From positions 73,943,947 through 74,007,946 of the forward strand of contig OX336391.1 in NCBI GenBank assembly GCA_946902985.2: a stretch of DNA of 64,000 nt, in the 5' to 3' direction. This DNA is from Meconema thalassinum (Eukaryota > Arthropoda > Insecta > Orthoptera > Tettigoniidae). How positions within the stretch are numbered: the first letter of the stretch is position 1; each line of letters starts with the position of its first letter. A model generated the notes under the pieces. It searched no databases. It was not told the origin of the DNA and saw nothing but the letters and a program-made list of their open reading frames with translations. Positions 32,395-43,643 of this stretch are shown here, one piece after another. A program made the translations under genes and the position numbers.

Positions 32395-32700
32395 TTGTTG
32401 TTGATTCTTTAAGGATTTTGCGGCATCGTGGTCTTGTAGCACCGTTTACTTGGGTGTGTGAGAAGTTGTTTTATAACCTGTGTCACTGTGATGTATGTAG
32501 ACTTACTAGTGTGTGTACTTTTATACGAGGAAGGATTTGGGTAGGAAGCTGTTGTTGTTGTTTTTCATTCGAGATACATGGACATCAATGTCATTTAGCC
32601 CCGTGAACTTGGGTGAGGGTTGAATATTGTCTGATTACCAGTGGTATTGTGATGGCTGTATTAGTGTGTGTGTAAACATAATTCAGGTGAGGATACAATC
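32395..32700 (+). repeat. Dispersed repeat, two diverged tandem parts
   Basis: 32395-32540 and 32545-32690 both follow the order GTTGTTGTT...CATC.TGG, ACTTGGGTG, TATTGTGATGGCTGTA-like, GTGTGTGT. A third relative lies at 50650-50790. Purpose unknown. Confidence 0.6.
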
Positions 32701-32764
32701 AATCAACGTATAATATCCGTATAGCACATTGTATTTCAGCAAGCTACCACAATCAACATTCAAT

Positions 32765-34233
32765 TACACACATCAAAAAAAGTTTTGCATCACCTCGGTT
32801 CCCAGATCTCCGGCATATAGACGTTGACTGTGTATATTGTATCCAAGATACAGTCCCTTTGACTGTTCATAGATGTCACTAAAACTGCTCAAAGATGTAA
32901 ACAACCATGCATGAGCAGGGCCTATTAGACGGAGGGGGTACGACAGCCGATCAGTTCCAGTCATTCCACCAGGACGAAGGTACGCTGCTCATGTTGTCTG
33001 TAGTTCTACCATGCCAAGAAGGTCAATACCGCAGTTCGATCGCGTCCGCATTGTTACTTTGTGTCAAGAAGGGCTCTCAAAAAGGGAAGTTTCCAGGCGT
33101 CTCAGAGTGAACCAAAGCGATGTTGTTCGGACATGGAGGAGGTACAGAGATACAGGAACTGTCGATGACAGGCCTCGCTCAGGCCGCCCAAGGGCTACTA
33201 CTGTAGTGGATGACCGCTACTTACGGATTGCCGCTCGGAGGAACCCTGACAGCAATGCCACCATGTTGAATAATGCGTTTCGTTCAGCCACAGGACGTCG
33301 TGTTTCAACTCAAACTGTGCGCAATAGGCTGCATGATGCGCAACTTCACTCCCGACGTCCATGGCGAGGTCCAGCTTTTCAACCCCGACACCATGCAGCG
33401 CGGTACAGATGGGCCCAACAACATGCTGAATGGACCCCACGGAATTGGCATCACGTTCTCTTCACCGATGAGTGTCGCATATGCCTTCAACCAGACAATC
33501 GTCGGAGACGTGTTTGGAGGCACCCTGGTCAGGCTGAACGTCTTAGACACACTGTCCAGCGAGTGCCGCAAGGTGGTGGTTCCCTGATGTTTTGGGGTGG
33601 CATTATGTGGGGCCGACGTACGCCACTGGTGGTCATGGAAGGCTCCGAAACGGCTTTACGATACCTGAATGACATCCTCCGACCCATAGTGCAACCATAT
33701 CGGCAGAATATTGGAGAGGCATTTGTCTTCATGGACGACAATTCTCGACCTCATCGTGCACATCTTGTGAATGCGTTCCTTCAAGATAACGACATCGCTC
33801 GACTACAGTGACCAGCATGTTCGCCAGACATGAACCCTATCGAACATGCCTGGGATATGTTGAAAAGGGCTGTTTATGGACGTCTTGACCCACCAACCAC
33901 TCTGAGAGATTTACGCCCAATTGTCGTTGAGGAGTGGGACAATTTGGACCAACAGTGTCTTGATGAACTTGTGGATAGTATGCCACGACGAATACAGGCA
34001 TGCATCAATGCAAGAGGACGTGCTACTGGGTATTAGAGGTAGTGGTGTGTACTGCAATCTGGACCACAAATGCTGAAAGTCTAGCTGTATGATGGTACAA
34101 CATGCAATGTGTGGGTCTCATGAGCAATAAAACGAGCTGAAATGTTGTTTGTGTTGATCTCTATTCCCTTTGTATTTAACGGTTCCGGAACTCTTGGAAC
34201 CGAGGTGATGCAAAACTTTTTTTGATGTGTGTA
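32765..34233 (+). mobile_element. Tc1 transposon, inactivated copy
   Basis: 1469 bp including TA on both sides, the same length as the copy at 20351-21819 and nearly identical, but inverted. Terminal inverted repeats are intact, so it could still be moved by transposase supplied from the other copy. Confidence 0.97.
33011..34036 (+). pseudogene. Tc1 transposase with one premature stop
   Basis: Reads the same 341-residue Tc1 transposase, with the first two catalytic aspartates present, but codon 267 (33809-33811) is TGA where the other copy has TGG (Trp). The protein would end before the catalytic Glu278, so it is inactive. The frame after the stop stays open to residue 341, with no other break. 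Other differences from the intact copy include Lys24, Tyr45, Phe123, Pro186 and Pro306. Confidence 0.95.
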
Positions 34234-34564
34234 TAATCCTTGAGAAGGACGATGAGTTATAACTATACCCATGCATTTAGGAGAAAGTAGGCTATATGTC
34301 CTTTACTGAACATCTTGTTTGTTTTACATTACTTGTTGTTTCGTTACTATAACTACAAAATACTTTGGGTTATTCAATATCATATTCTATATTTTCAAGA
34401 TGTCTTCCACGCGTTGTGTTTACTAAGTAACTCTTCGAACTTATTTCAGCATGGTCCCATAAAAGGTACCTTTTTCTTTCTAAACTACGTTTTTAAATGT
34501 GCAATAACATCTGAATAATGCATTACGCCCAGCCGTCATCGTGATAATTGTAGGTCTCTGTTAT
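34234..34564. other. No feature recognised
   Basis: Short AT-rich gap between the Tc1 copy and the Penelope element. Confidence 0.35.
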
Positions 34565-34659
34565 AAACAAAAGTTTGGTGCTTTTCAGTCGGTCAAAACG
34601 AATGTACCCAAAAAGAGCTGGGTTGTGCCCTAATCCTGAAATACATTACATGAGATTAA

Positions 34660-34721
34660 TAAATACACTAGGATGACCAGTTTCGATCGTCAAGCGATCT
34701 TCATCAGATCCATTACATTTA
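34660..34721 (-). ncRNA. Hammerhead ribozyme (type I), Penelope terminal repeat
   Basis: The minus strand gives stem I GGAT, core CTGATGA (34707-34701), one unpaired A, stem II GATCG-CTTGA-CGATC, then GAAAC, a 2-nt loop, GTC and stem I closing ATCC. Self-cleavage is expected after the C at 34675. Stem III is only 2 bp, as in known Penelope-associated hammerheads, which are thought to work best as dimers. A distal stem I pairing TAAAT/ATTTA encloses an internal loop. The extra base between CTGATGA and stem II is the one departure from the minimal core. Confidence 0.8.
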
Positions 34722-35344
34722 GGCTATACCATCTATTTAGTTGCAGTATTGGTAATGCAACGGTCGGTGTATGCTAAATGTAGTATATCTAATGTTAGGA
34801 GAACTTCTAAAATGGTGATAAAAATCCGGAGTTTGTCTGTTTGGGGTGATTATATGGTTATACAAAATCAACTATGGTTATACTGTAATAATGCAGGTTG
34901 ATACTTATCCGATTGTCTCCCTGACTGGAACTTCGAGCAGTTTCGTGTTCACTCTCGCACCAGTTTTGGTCGACTAACTCGGGTGTTAACTGGTCGAAAC
35001 TGGTTTTTCTCTTTCTCCCCCTTTTGTTCCTATGTGTTTTCTGAGGCCAGTGCAATGTTTATTTGTGTGACGTTGCCAAATCTAGATAAGAATGTATGTT
35101 ATTGAATACAGAAAGATCTACAACTATTTTGACCGTGGAACTGTCTTCGCCACGCGTGGGGTAAAAAGCCTTTCAACTAAGCGGTACACGGTCTATTGAA
35201 GACGTCCCGGCACCTTTAATACTGGCACGCATACCATCCTTGGTTTATTGCAGAAAAAGTACATAGTACTCCTGATCCAGATAACATTTACCTCTAACCG
35301 CCGCTAATTTCCCCTCCCTTTTTTTATCTAGCTTGGCTGTATCG

Positions 35345-37789
35345 CTAAGTTGTGTCTTGTTTCCGACAGGGTGTGTGTTTTAGTAGAGTAAAAAGGGGTG
35401 AGCTCTCCATAAAAGTGTTTTCATTTAGATTGTTGGGATTGTTTCGTTTGGCTAGGTGAATCTCGATTGCTTCCTTTATGTCGAGAGCTCTGCCTTTCGA
35501 TTCGTGATGAATTATTTTAGGTCAGTCTCGATTTTAGTAAAGCTGTGCCCCGTGTCACACATATGTTCGCATACGGCTTAATGTGTTCCGTATCTTATCG
35601 CATTCCTATGCACATTATAACGTGTGTCTATTCGTCTTCCACTCTGTCCAATGTAATAAGCTTGATAACCAGTGTCTTGGTATGTAATAGAATATACCCC
35701 TGACTTTGAATACGGGTCTTGTTTATTTAGATTACTATTTTGCAGGTGCCTGCCGGTCGTATTGTTCGTTGTGAATGCTATTTGTATGCCTTGATTTTTG
35801 AAAAGATTAGTGATTTTATATGTGTTCGTATTCACATAGTTGAAGCGCGCAAGTTTTTTCTCATTACTGTCCGGTTTGGGAATCGTTTTATCTTCATTTT
35901 TATGTTTGGCTATAATTTGGTCTATTTTGCTTGGCGGGAAATTGTTTTCCTTTGCTATTTGCTTAATGGTTGTTATTTCCTTATTATAGTTGTCTTTTGA
36001 CATGGGTATGTTTAGAGCCCTGTGCACCATTGAGTTGAACCCCGCTAATTTGTGCGTACTGGGGTGATTAGACCGATTATCGATTGTATGCGAGGTTTGT
36101 GTGGCTTTCCGGAATATGGAATATGACAGTTCGTTATCTTTACGTTCAATAGTTATGTCGAGATAATTGATTTTTCGGTCTGTTTTGGATTCCTTAGTGA
36201 ATTTGATTGGGTGGTGTAGGCTATTAATGGATTTGAGAATTGTTTCTTCGCTTGTTAGTTCAGTATCATAGATGCAAATTACATCATCTACGTATCTTTT
36301 CCATATTACTATTCCCTTTGTTGAAGTCTTTGCTAAGAACTCATTTTCTAGTGAATTAATGAAGATCTCGGCGATTAGTCCGCTTATTGGCGACCCCATA
36401 GCTAGGCCTTCTGTTTGTGTGTACATTTTATTGTCGAATTGAAACACGTTTTGGCTGAGGACGACCCTCATTAATCTCACAATCTCTTCAGTTTCTTTTG
36501 CCGAATTGTTGGATTTTAAGTTGTTTTTGATAGTGTTGATTGCATCAATAATAGGAATATTGGTGTACATGTTAGTTACATCGAAAGATACAAGCCTCAA
36601 GCTAGGTTTCATTTGTAGGGTGTTCAATGCTGTTACTAATTCCGTTGTGTTCTTTACAGAGTTGTTTTTGTCGTTGGAAAGGCGGTGTTTTAAGATTTTT
36701 AGTAACTCTTTGCTGATTTTGTAATTAGGAGCATTCCTACAATTGACTATTGGTCTCATTGGGCACTCCTTTTTGTGTATTTTAGGTTGTCCCCTCAATG
36801 ACGGTATTTTCGGGTTCATGTTTATTAGTTTTGATTTTTCAGCTTTGGTCAATATGTATTCTGTTTCTTTCAATGCACTTTTTATTTGTTTATGGAATTT
36901 GTTGGTGAGTATTTTGCTAATTCCTTGATTTCGTTGTTGTTGAGGAATTCGACTGTTTTTCAATGTATTCTGTTTTGTTCAAAATTACTGTGGTATTTCC
37001 CTTATCTGCTTTTGTGATGATTACGTCATATTCTTTTATTTTTTGTTTCAATGACTTTATTTCTTTTAGTTGTTTGTTGTTTTGAATGTAACTGCTTTCG
37101 CCCTCTCGTTTGAGGATTTTTTTGGCTTCGTTGGTGGCGAGATTTTTGGTTAATTCCCTGTCTTCAGCTGGGAGATTGTGACTGGCTATCTCGATATCTG
37201 TGATCAAGTGTTTTATATTATGGTTCGTGTGTGCGTCTGTGCAATTGTATTTCAAACCTTTGTCTAACATATTCATTTCATCTTGAGAAAAGGTTACGTT
37301 CGTTCTGTTGTTTACCTTGCTGTGGAAATTGAATTCATTGTTATTCGTGTATTGTTCATAAATTGATTGTTCTGTGTTCTCCTAGTTTTCTTAGTTTATA
37401 TTCTAGCGTTTCGTGCTTCCTCGTTGCTCTGATTTTTATGGTGTCATGTAGGTGCTCGGTAAAACTGTCCCATTGGGATGCATGCCAGAAGTTACTTAGT
37501 TGCAATTGAATATCGTATAGTTGTTGGTTGATTTTTTGCTTTCTTATGTATGCAAATCTTAGTTCGTTTTTTATCCAAAGCGCTTTGGCTTGTTTAGTTG
37601 ACATGATTGAGGCTGGTGTATTCGGTACGGTTTTAATTGGTACGATTTAGGGGTGAGATTTAGTTCTATACATTTTTTGTTGAACCAAATTTACTTGTCT
37701 ATGTTCATGAGTTTATGCCTGAGTGTTTTGAACCTTTTGGTATCACGATTTGCCTGACTGGCCGTGAACATTGTGAGGTTTGAAGCCAT
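35345..37789 (-). pseudogene. Penelope reverse transcriptase with GIY-YIG endonuclease, broken
   Basis: The coding region begins at an ATG (37789-37787) and runs in several frames. N-terminal pieces: MASNLTMFTASQANRD (stop near 37690), 37604-37356 and 37276-36917, the last with the ADKGNTTVIL motif found before Penelope RT. The main piece (36963-35578) has an RT with DVTNMYTNIP, GLAMGSPIS and the catalytic YVDD at residues 224-227, then a linker and a GIY-YIG start (G422-V-Y424, Y437-I-G439, R443). A stop at 35580-35578 cuts the nuclease, yet CDTGHSFTKIETDLK and, one frame on, LDIKEAIEIHLAKRNN follow to 35345. So at least three frameshifts and three stops. It is dead, but every domain is still represented. 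Confidence 0.92.
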
Positions 37790-37945
37790 TTTTCAGTGTT
37801 GCCTATGTAAACAAAAGTATGGTGCTTTTCAGTCGGTCAACACTAATGTGCCCAAAAAGAGCTGGGTTGTGCCCTAATACTGAAATAAATTACGTGAGAT
37901 TAATAAATACACTAGGATGACCAGTTTCGATCGTCAATAGACCGA
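37775..37945 (-). repeat. Upstream Penelope repeat, direct copy with half a ribozyme
   Basis: Matches 34569-34690 and ends inside the ribozyme: TTGACGATCGAAAC, GTC and ATCC are present, but CTGATGA is replaced by a junction into the inverted block (CAATAGACCG). The hammerhead here cannot fold. The repeat leads straight into the first ATG of the protein. Confidence 0.85.
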
Positions 37946-38454
37946 GTACCGCTTAGTTGAATGGCTCTTTAGTCCACGCGAGGCGAAGACAGTTCCACGG
38001 TCTTTAATAGTTGTAGATCTTCCTGTATTCAATAACATACATTCTTATCTAGATTTGGCAACGTCACACAAATAAACATTGCACTGACCTCAGAATACAC
38101 ATAGGAACAAAGAGGGGAGAAAGGGAAAAACCAGTTTCGTCCAGTGAACACCCGGGTAACCGGTAGTCGACCAAACCTGGTGCGAGAGTAAACTCGACAC
38201 TGCTCGAAGTTCCAGTCAGGGAGACAACCGGATAAGTATCAACCTGTATTATTACAGTATAACCATATTTGATTTTGTATAACCATATAATCACCCCAAA
38301 CAGACATACTCCGGATTTTTATCACCATTTTAGCTTTTCACCTAACAATAGATATACTATATTTAGCATACACCGACCGTTGCATTACCAATACTGCAAC
38401 TAAATAAATGTACATATTGTAAATATTTTTCACCTGTATTCTCAAACATAGATG

Positions 38455-38535
38455 GTATAGCCTAAGTGTAATGGATCTGATGATGATCGCTTGACGATCG
38501 AAACAGGTCATCCTAGTGTATTTATTAATATCATG
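38455..38535 (+). ncRNA. Hammerhead ribozyme, inverted terminal repeat copy
   Basis: Plus strand: GGAT (38473-38476), CTGATGA (38477-38483), one extra T, stem II GATCG-CTTGA-CGATC (38485-38499), GAAAC (38500-38504), a 2-nt loop AG, GTC (38507-38509) and ATCC (38510-38513). Cleavage is expected after 38509. The unpaired base is T here and A in the other copy, the loop is AG instead of TG, and the distal stem keeps pairing through a G-T wobble. All catalytic bases are unchanged. Confidence 0.8.
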
Positions 38536-38663
38536 TAATTTATTTCAGGATTAGGGCACAACCCAGCTCTTTTTGGGTACATTCGTGTTGACCGACCGAA
38601 AAGCACCAAACTTTTGTTACTTAGGCAACACTGAAAAATGGCTTCGAACCTCACGAAGTCTCT

Positions 38664-39490
38664 GTTATGTTACTTTAGACATATGATGCCGTAATTTACT
38701 TTGTAGCTTGCAAGTAAAACATGTTATTATTTTTTATTTTAAAATTTCAGGATGACCGTTGCGCTCTAAATTTAGTGTGATCAATTCATCATTAATAGAC
38801 CTGTGGTCTGGGCCCCAGAGGAGTCTTTCATGATTGATGGGTTTACAATTTTGGTAGAGATCTGAAGACGTTTTAGTCGCAAGTCGACTTGAACATTGAA
38901 CATTCAGGTGGCCGCAGTTTTCACTCAGATGGCGGCAAAATAAACCATGACACTGAGGTGCCCTTTACTTCTGCTAATTCTGTTCAAAAATTTGGTTCAA
39001 TTTGGTTTTGTCATTTGGGAATGGATGGAGAAGGGGGCGTGGAGGGGAGGGGAGGCGGGGGGGGGGGGGGGGGCGTGGCTTAGAGGGCAGATATACAATT
39101 TTACATGTTTTACACATTTGGAAAGTAGGCTAAAATACCGTTGTGGCTTTCATTAATTTGCGGAAAATCTTTCACTTCCAAATTTCAGACATCGTTAAAG
39201 CCCGTAGCCTCTCTATCGAGAAGGGGAGAAAAAGCATAAAAGTCTTAAAACTGAGGATTGCTTTGCGATTTAAACAAGTTTTCATTTCTTCTGTAATTTG
39301 CCGATAAGAATTCCTTTCTGATGAACCCGTACAGAATAACTGAACGAATCTAATCGAGATCCTGTGACCATTTAAACAATTCACAGGCATTTCAGAGTAT
39401 TTTGACTAGACAACATGGTGGTAAATAAGAACGTACGGACTCTTCCGAGCATCAAAATTATTAACAAATTCAAGAGCTGTCTACTTATTA
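38664..39490. other. No gene; poly-G tract
   Basis: A run of about 15 G at 39058-39073 sits in a G-rich patch (39028-39080). 39115-39150 (GGAAAGTAGGCTAAAATACCG) resembles 61037-61060. Nothing else is recognised. Confidence 0.5.
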
Positions 39491-39494
39491 TATA

Positions 39495-42400
39495 CTAGCA
39501 GAAGTACCCGTTCTTCGAACGGTGTTCGATCTTAACACCAGACATTATCAATTGAGCTACTGTTGCAATGGTTAGCGGTTTGTCATTTCTTCATAAGTTT
39601 ATCAGAACGAAGTTAGTTTTCTGGGAATATCACACACACTGTTAATTTAAGGGCCTTATAATGTGGTTTTTGGCGACTCTTTATTGACTCCCGAATTTTG
39701 TGTCACACATTGAGAAGTGCAACATATTCTTTGGTCATCCTTATAGGATAATTTTTATATTTCGCCTATTTTAATATGTATTTTGAGAAGTGTTTCCCTA
39801 TATCCACCCTTCTACTGTATGAAAAGCACGGTGAAGAGTTTTATAAATGATTGGTGTATTGACTCTCATGGTTGCCTTACCTAATTTTACGATGCACCAA
39901 GCATCCGAACACGAGTTATAGGCGTACATATAGATACACAGAAAGCCAGACAGACAATTCTATTGTCTACAACATATCACCCAGATATCCAAATATGGGT
40001 ATATCTACCACACAGTATCAAACAAAATCATCCTTACGATGAACCCGTATGTCAACAAAAAATAATAATAATAAAAAAAGATTAGTTAAAAGGTGCTCTC
40101 AAACTAAATTCACCTAACGTGCACTTCCTGACGTGAAATAGAATTGAAAGCCTTGTAGACGAAACGCAATAAACGTCACTTAAAACTGACCCTCTACGTT
40201 GTGTTAGGTCCCCATACACAGGAAGACCCCTTTCATAAATTATAAAGGCTTGTGGTGCATGAAAATTCAGGTTCTTAAGCCTCAAATGGCCCAATTCCTA
40301 AAAGACGCAAAAATGCTCATTCAATTCAGGAATTTTTGAAAACAATGTTCTAAGTTGGTTCCATGATAACCTTATAGCCATTTGCAAACTTTCACAGAAA
40401 TGCAATAAATGGAGTGACTGCTACTTACAGAAATAGAAGGAAAGTGGATGTCACCCCTTGAGATAATGTTGTCGCGGTTACCGACTTGCATTCCTTCATT
40501 AGTTTGTTAAATGAAAATAGTTTTCTGGGAATATCTCAGAAACTGTTGATTTAAGAGCCTTATAATGTAGTGTTTGAGGACCCTTTAGGGCCCCCGAGTT
40601 TTGTTTCTGGCACCGATGGGCTTTGTCTCCTCGTTTTACGCCATAATATAATACTAATACTAATAATATAATATAGGGATAGGGATATAATAGGCCTGCC
40701 GTACCACAACCGCAGGTGTAAATCGCGTGAAAAAATTCTCGAATACCCCTTGAGCCCCTTAAGCGCATTATACGTATTGATGAATTTTAAAGCTTAATTT
40801 GGTTCCGTGATATTCTTCTAGCCGTTTGCAAACTTTCACCCTAATGTAATTAATGGAATTGCATTGCGTCTTACAGCAATAGATGCATCTCTGCGATTCT
40901 GTTGCCATAGTTACCGGCTTGCATTCGTTCTTTTAGTTTATTAAATGAAATTAGTATTCTAGGAATATCTCAAAAACGGCTGGTTTTAGGGTCTTAAAAT
41001 GTGGTTTTCGGGCCCCCGAGTTTTGTCTCTCACATTGAGGGGATGAAAATGAGCTTTGTCTCGACCTTCTACACCTATTTCAGCATGTATTTCAAGGGGG
41101 TAGGCCCCCTTTTATGAGAGGTACGGAGAAGAGTTACATCAATGATTAGAGTCGTGCCTCTGATGGATATCTGTACCAAATTTAAGGTTGATACACCCAG
41201 CCGTTCTCGAGTTATAAGGGAACAAAGACAGACAAACAAACAGACAGACAGATAAAATAAATTTTCGCGCTCATCCATCATAAAACAGTCTAAAATGCGT
41301 AAATAACTTAAATTTCCGTATAAATTCAGAAAAAAACAGGCAAACTTTCATTTTTAGCCTATTTTCAATTTTGAAAAAATAGGCTTATGAGATCACCTTT
41401 TGTCCGTGTGTGTGTGCGTGTGTGTGTGTTTGAGGTGTGTGTGTGTCCCCCCCTAATAAAATATAAAGGGCTGGAGCGATTTCAATGAAACTCAGTAAGT
41501 TCATAGCACTATTCCCGGTGACCTTGACCGTGCCCTTCAAATTTTGTTACGTCTCACCAATCCAACATGGCGGCTGTGCGAAATATTTCACTAGCATTCA
41601 ATATCTCCGAAACTATTACCGATATCGCCCTGAAATTGTGTACGGTGATAAAGGGCACTACTAGAAGTTCACCTATGAGACTTTCTAAAACCTGGTGACT
41701 ACAAAACCAACATGGCGGTCAAGCGAATTTGAGACTTTTAAATAGACATTTCTCGCGATTTAACTATCCAAACGTAATGAAACTTGGTACAGCAAATGTT
41801 TATACACATTGTAATGCACTGGAGTCTAATTTAGTTCAATTGTTTACATAACCTCAAAATGGCGGCTGTGCGAAATATTTCACTGACATTCTATATATCC
41901 GAAACTATTACATATATCATCATGCAATTTTGTACGGTGATAAAGGGTACTGATACAAGTTTACCAATGTGTATTTCATAAACCTGTAAAGTACAAAACG
42001 AACATGGCGACCAATTGAATTTGAAATATTTTAATAGACTTTTCTCGTGATTTAACTCTCTGAGCGCAGTGAAATGTGGTACAGTAAATTATTTCGCAGA
42101 TTGTAATGCACTGGCATCTAATTTAATTCAATTGTTACATAACCTGAGGATGGCTGCTGTGCGAAATTTTAAAATTAAGTTTTTATTCTTGTGTCGTAAT
42201 CATGCGATTGAAGTGAAAGTTTGAATAATGAAGCTAGGCAATAATTGTCCTTGAATGGTACATAACTCTATGGCCTATACATATAACAATCCTAAATGGC
42301 GAACTTCCGATATATTTAGACGGTTCTCAATATCTATTAATCTTTTACAGCAACCAAACTGAATTCTTTTATGTTCATAGAGACTATGAACATATGTTCA

Positions 42401-43436
42401 CCTATAGGACTTTCAGTAACCTGGTGAGCACAAATCCAACATGGCGACGGCGCGAAGTATAAATATTTAAATGGACGTTTCTCGCGAATTAACTATCCGA
42501 GTGCCGTGAAACGTTGCACGTTAAATGCTTATAAAAATGTTGATCCACTGGCATGTAATTTATTTCAATTGTTTGCATAATCACAAGATGGCTGGTGTGC
42601 GTACTTTTAAAATCTCGTTTTTACTTCTTGTGTTCTAATCATCCGATTGAAGTTTGAATACCACACGTACACAATAATCTTAATGTAATAGTACAAAAAT
42701 AAAAATCCATCCTGGCGACCATATGAAATATTTAGATGGTTCTCAATATCTACGAATCTGTTACAGCAATTAAACTAAAATTTTGTATGTTGATAGAGAC
42801 AATTAACATGAGCAGGATATATGAAAATAGGCTGTATAGTTCTTCACGGAACTACTTGTTATATAGAGAGAGATAGACTGCACCGCTCGGTGTTATCGTG
42901 TTTTATTGCACAAATTTAGGTTTTACTCTCTAACCGTTGGAGATACACGAAAAGAGGTAAGGACCTTTCGGATAGAAAATTAAATGTAAAAGCTCGTGTA
43001 TGCCATTAAGAGTTTGCTATTTCTTAGCGTTCTCTTTTTATTTGAAATGGAAATATGAAATTTTGAAACAAAAGTGTGTAGTGACGTCACAAATGTGGGT
43101 TTTACTCGCTAACCGTTGGCGATACACGAAAAGTGATAAGGACCTTTCGGATAGGAAATTAAATTTTAAAGCTCGTATGTCCCATCAAAAGTTTGCTATT
43201 TCTTAGCGTTCTCGTTTTAATTGTATTGGAAATATGAAATTTTGAAACCAAAGGGTGTAGTGACGTCACTAAAATGGTCGCCATTTTTAAATAGTGAAAA
43301 AAATCGAAATCAAAAGTAGCCTATGTGTAACTCTGGTAAATCAGCTACATCCACGCTAAATTTCATTTAAATCGGACCAGTGGTTCTTGCGTGATTGAGT
43401 AACAGACACACACCATCTCATTTTTATATATTAGTA
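39495..43436 (+). repeat. Array repeat, copy 1 (with 1.48-kb insertion)
   Basis: Begins CTAGCAGAAGTACCCGTTCT with a small palindrome (GTTCTTCGAAC) and ends ACACACCATCTCATTTTTAT plus ATATTAGTA. The order of internal blocks (GGGAATATCACACACAC, CCACCCTTCTACTG, CCCCTTAAGCGCATT, CCAGCCGTTCTCGAG, GACAGACAAAC, ACTGCACCGCTCGGTGTT, TAGTGACGTCAC) is the same in copies 2 and 3. No protein frame is shared, so I cannot name the class. Confidence 0.88.
41356..42833. mobile_element. 1478-bp insertion with short inverted ends
   Basis: Present only in copy 1. Starts AGCCTATTTTCA and ends with the exact reverse complement. The first 35 bp also form a hairpin. Inside are about four diverged ~350-bp units with CCAACATGGCGG, GAAATATTTCACT, TTACGGTGATAAAGGG-like and TTTCTCGCGATTTAACT. 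The last 70 bases of the window match its left part in inverse orientation. The class is unknown and no target duplication is clear. Confidence 0.7.
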
Positions 43437-43484
43437 CTAGCAGAAGTACCCGTTCTTCGAAAGGTGTTCGGTGTTAACACCAGA

Positions 43485-43560
43485 CATTATAATAATAATA
43501 ATAATGTTATTGGTGTTACGTCCCTTTTAAGTACTGTTGCTTTTAGACACGCACAGTCAT
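43485..43560 (-). mobile_element. Short SINE 3'-end insertion
   Basis: About 70 bp reading, on the minus strand, toward GGGACGTAACACCAATAACA and (TTA)n, the same 3' end as the full SINE at 62893-63125. Copies 1 and 3 have an uninterrupted CAGACATTATCAATTGAG here; in copy 2 CATTAT is present on both sides, so it is a 5'-truncated insertion with a ~6-bp duplication. Confidence 0.78.
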
Positions 43561-43643
43561 TATCAATTGAGCTACTGTTGCAATGGTTAGCGGCTTGTAA
43601 TTCCTTCATAAGTTTATCAGAACGAAGTTAGTTTTCTGGGAAT

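Larger units (their letters stand above)
34565..38663 (-). mobile_element. Penelope-like element with direct and inverted terminal repeats
   Basis: A decayed RT plus GIY-YIG coding region on the minus strand (37789-35345) is flanked by long repeats. The block at 34569-34690 recurs in direct orientation at 37811-37935 and in inverted orientation at 38495-38625. The adjoining block 34720-35205 recurs inverted at ~37930-38455. The inverted copy runs on to the first codons of the protein (38637-38660). Such mixed direct and inverted repeats (pLTRs) are typical of Penelope-like elements. Two complete hammerhead motifs lie in these repeats. Confidence 0.93.
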
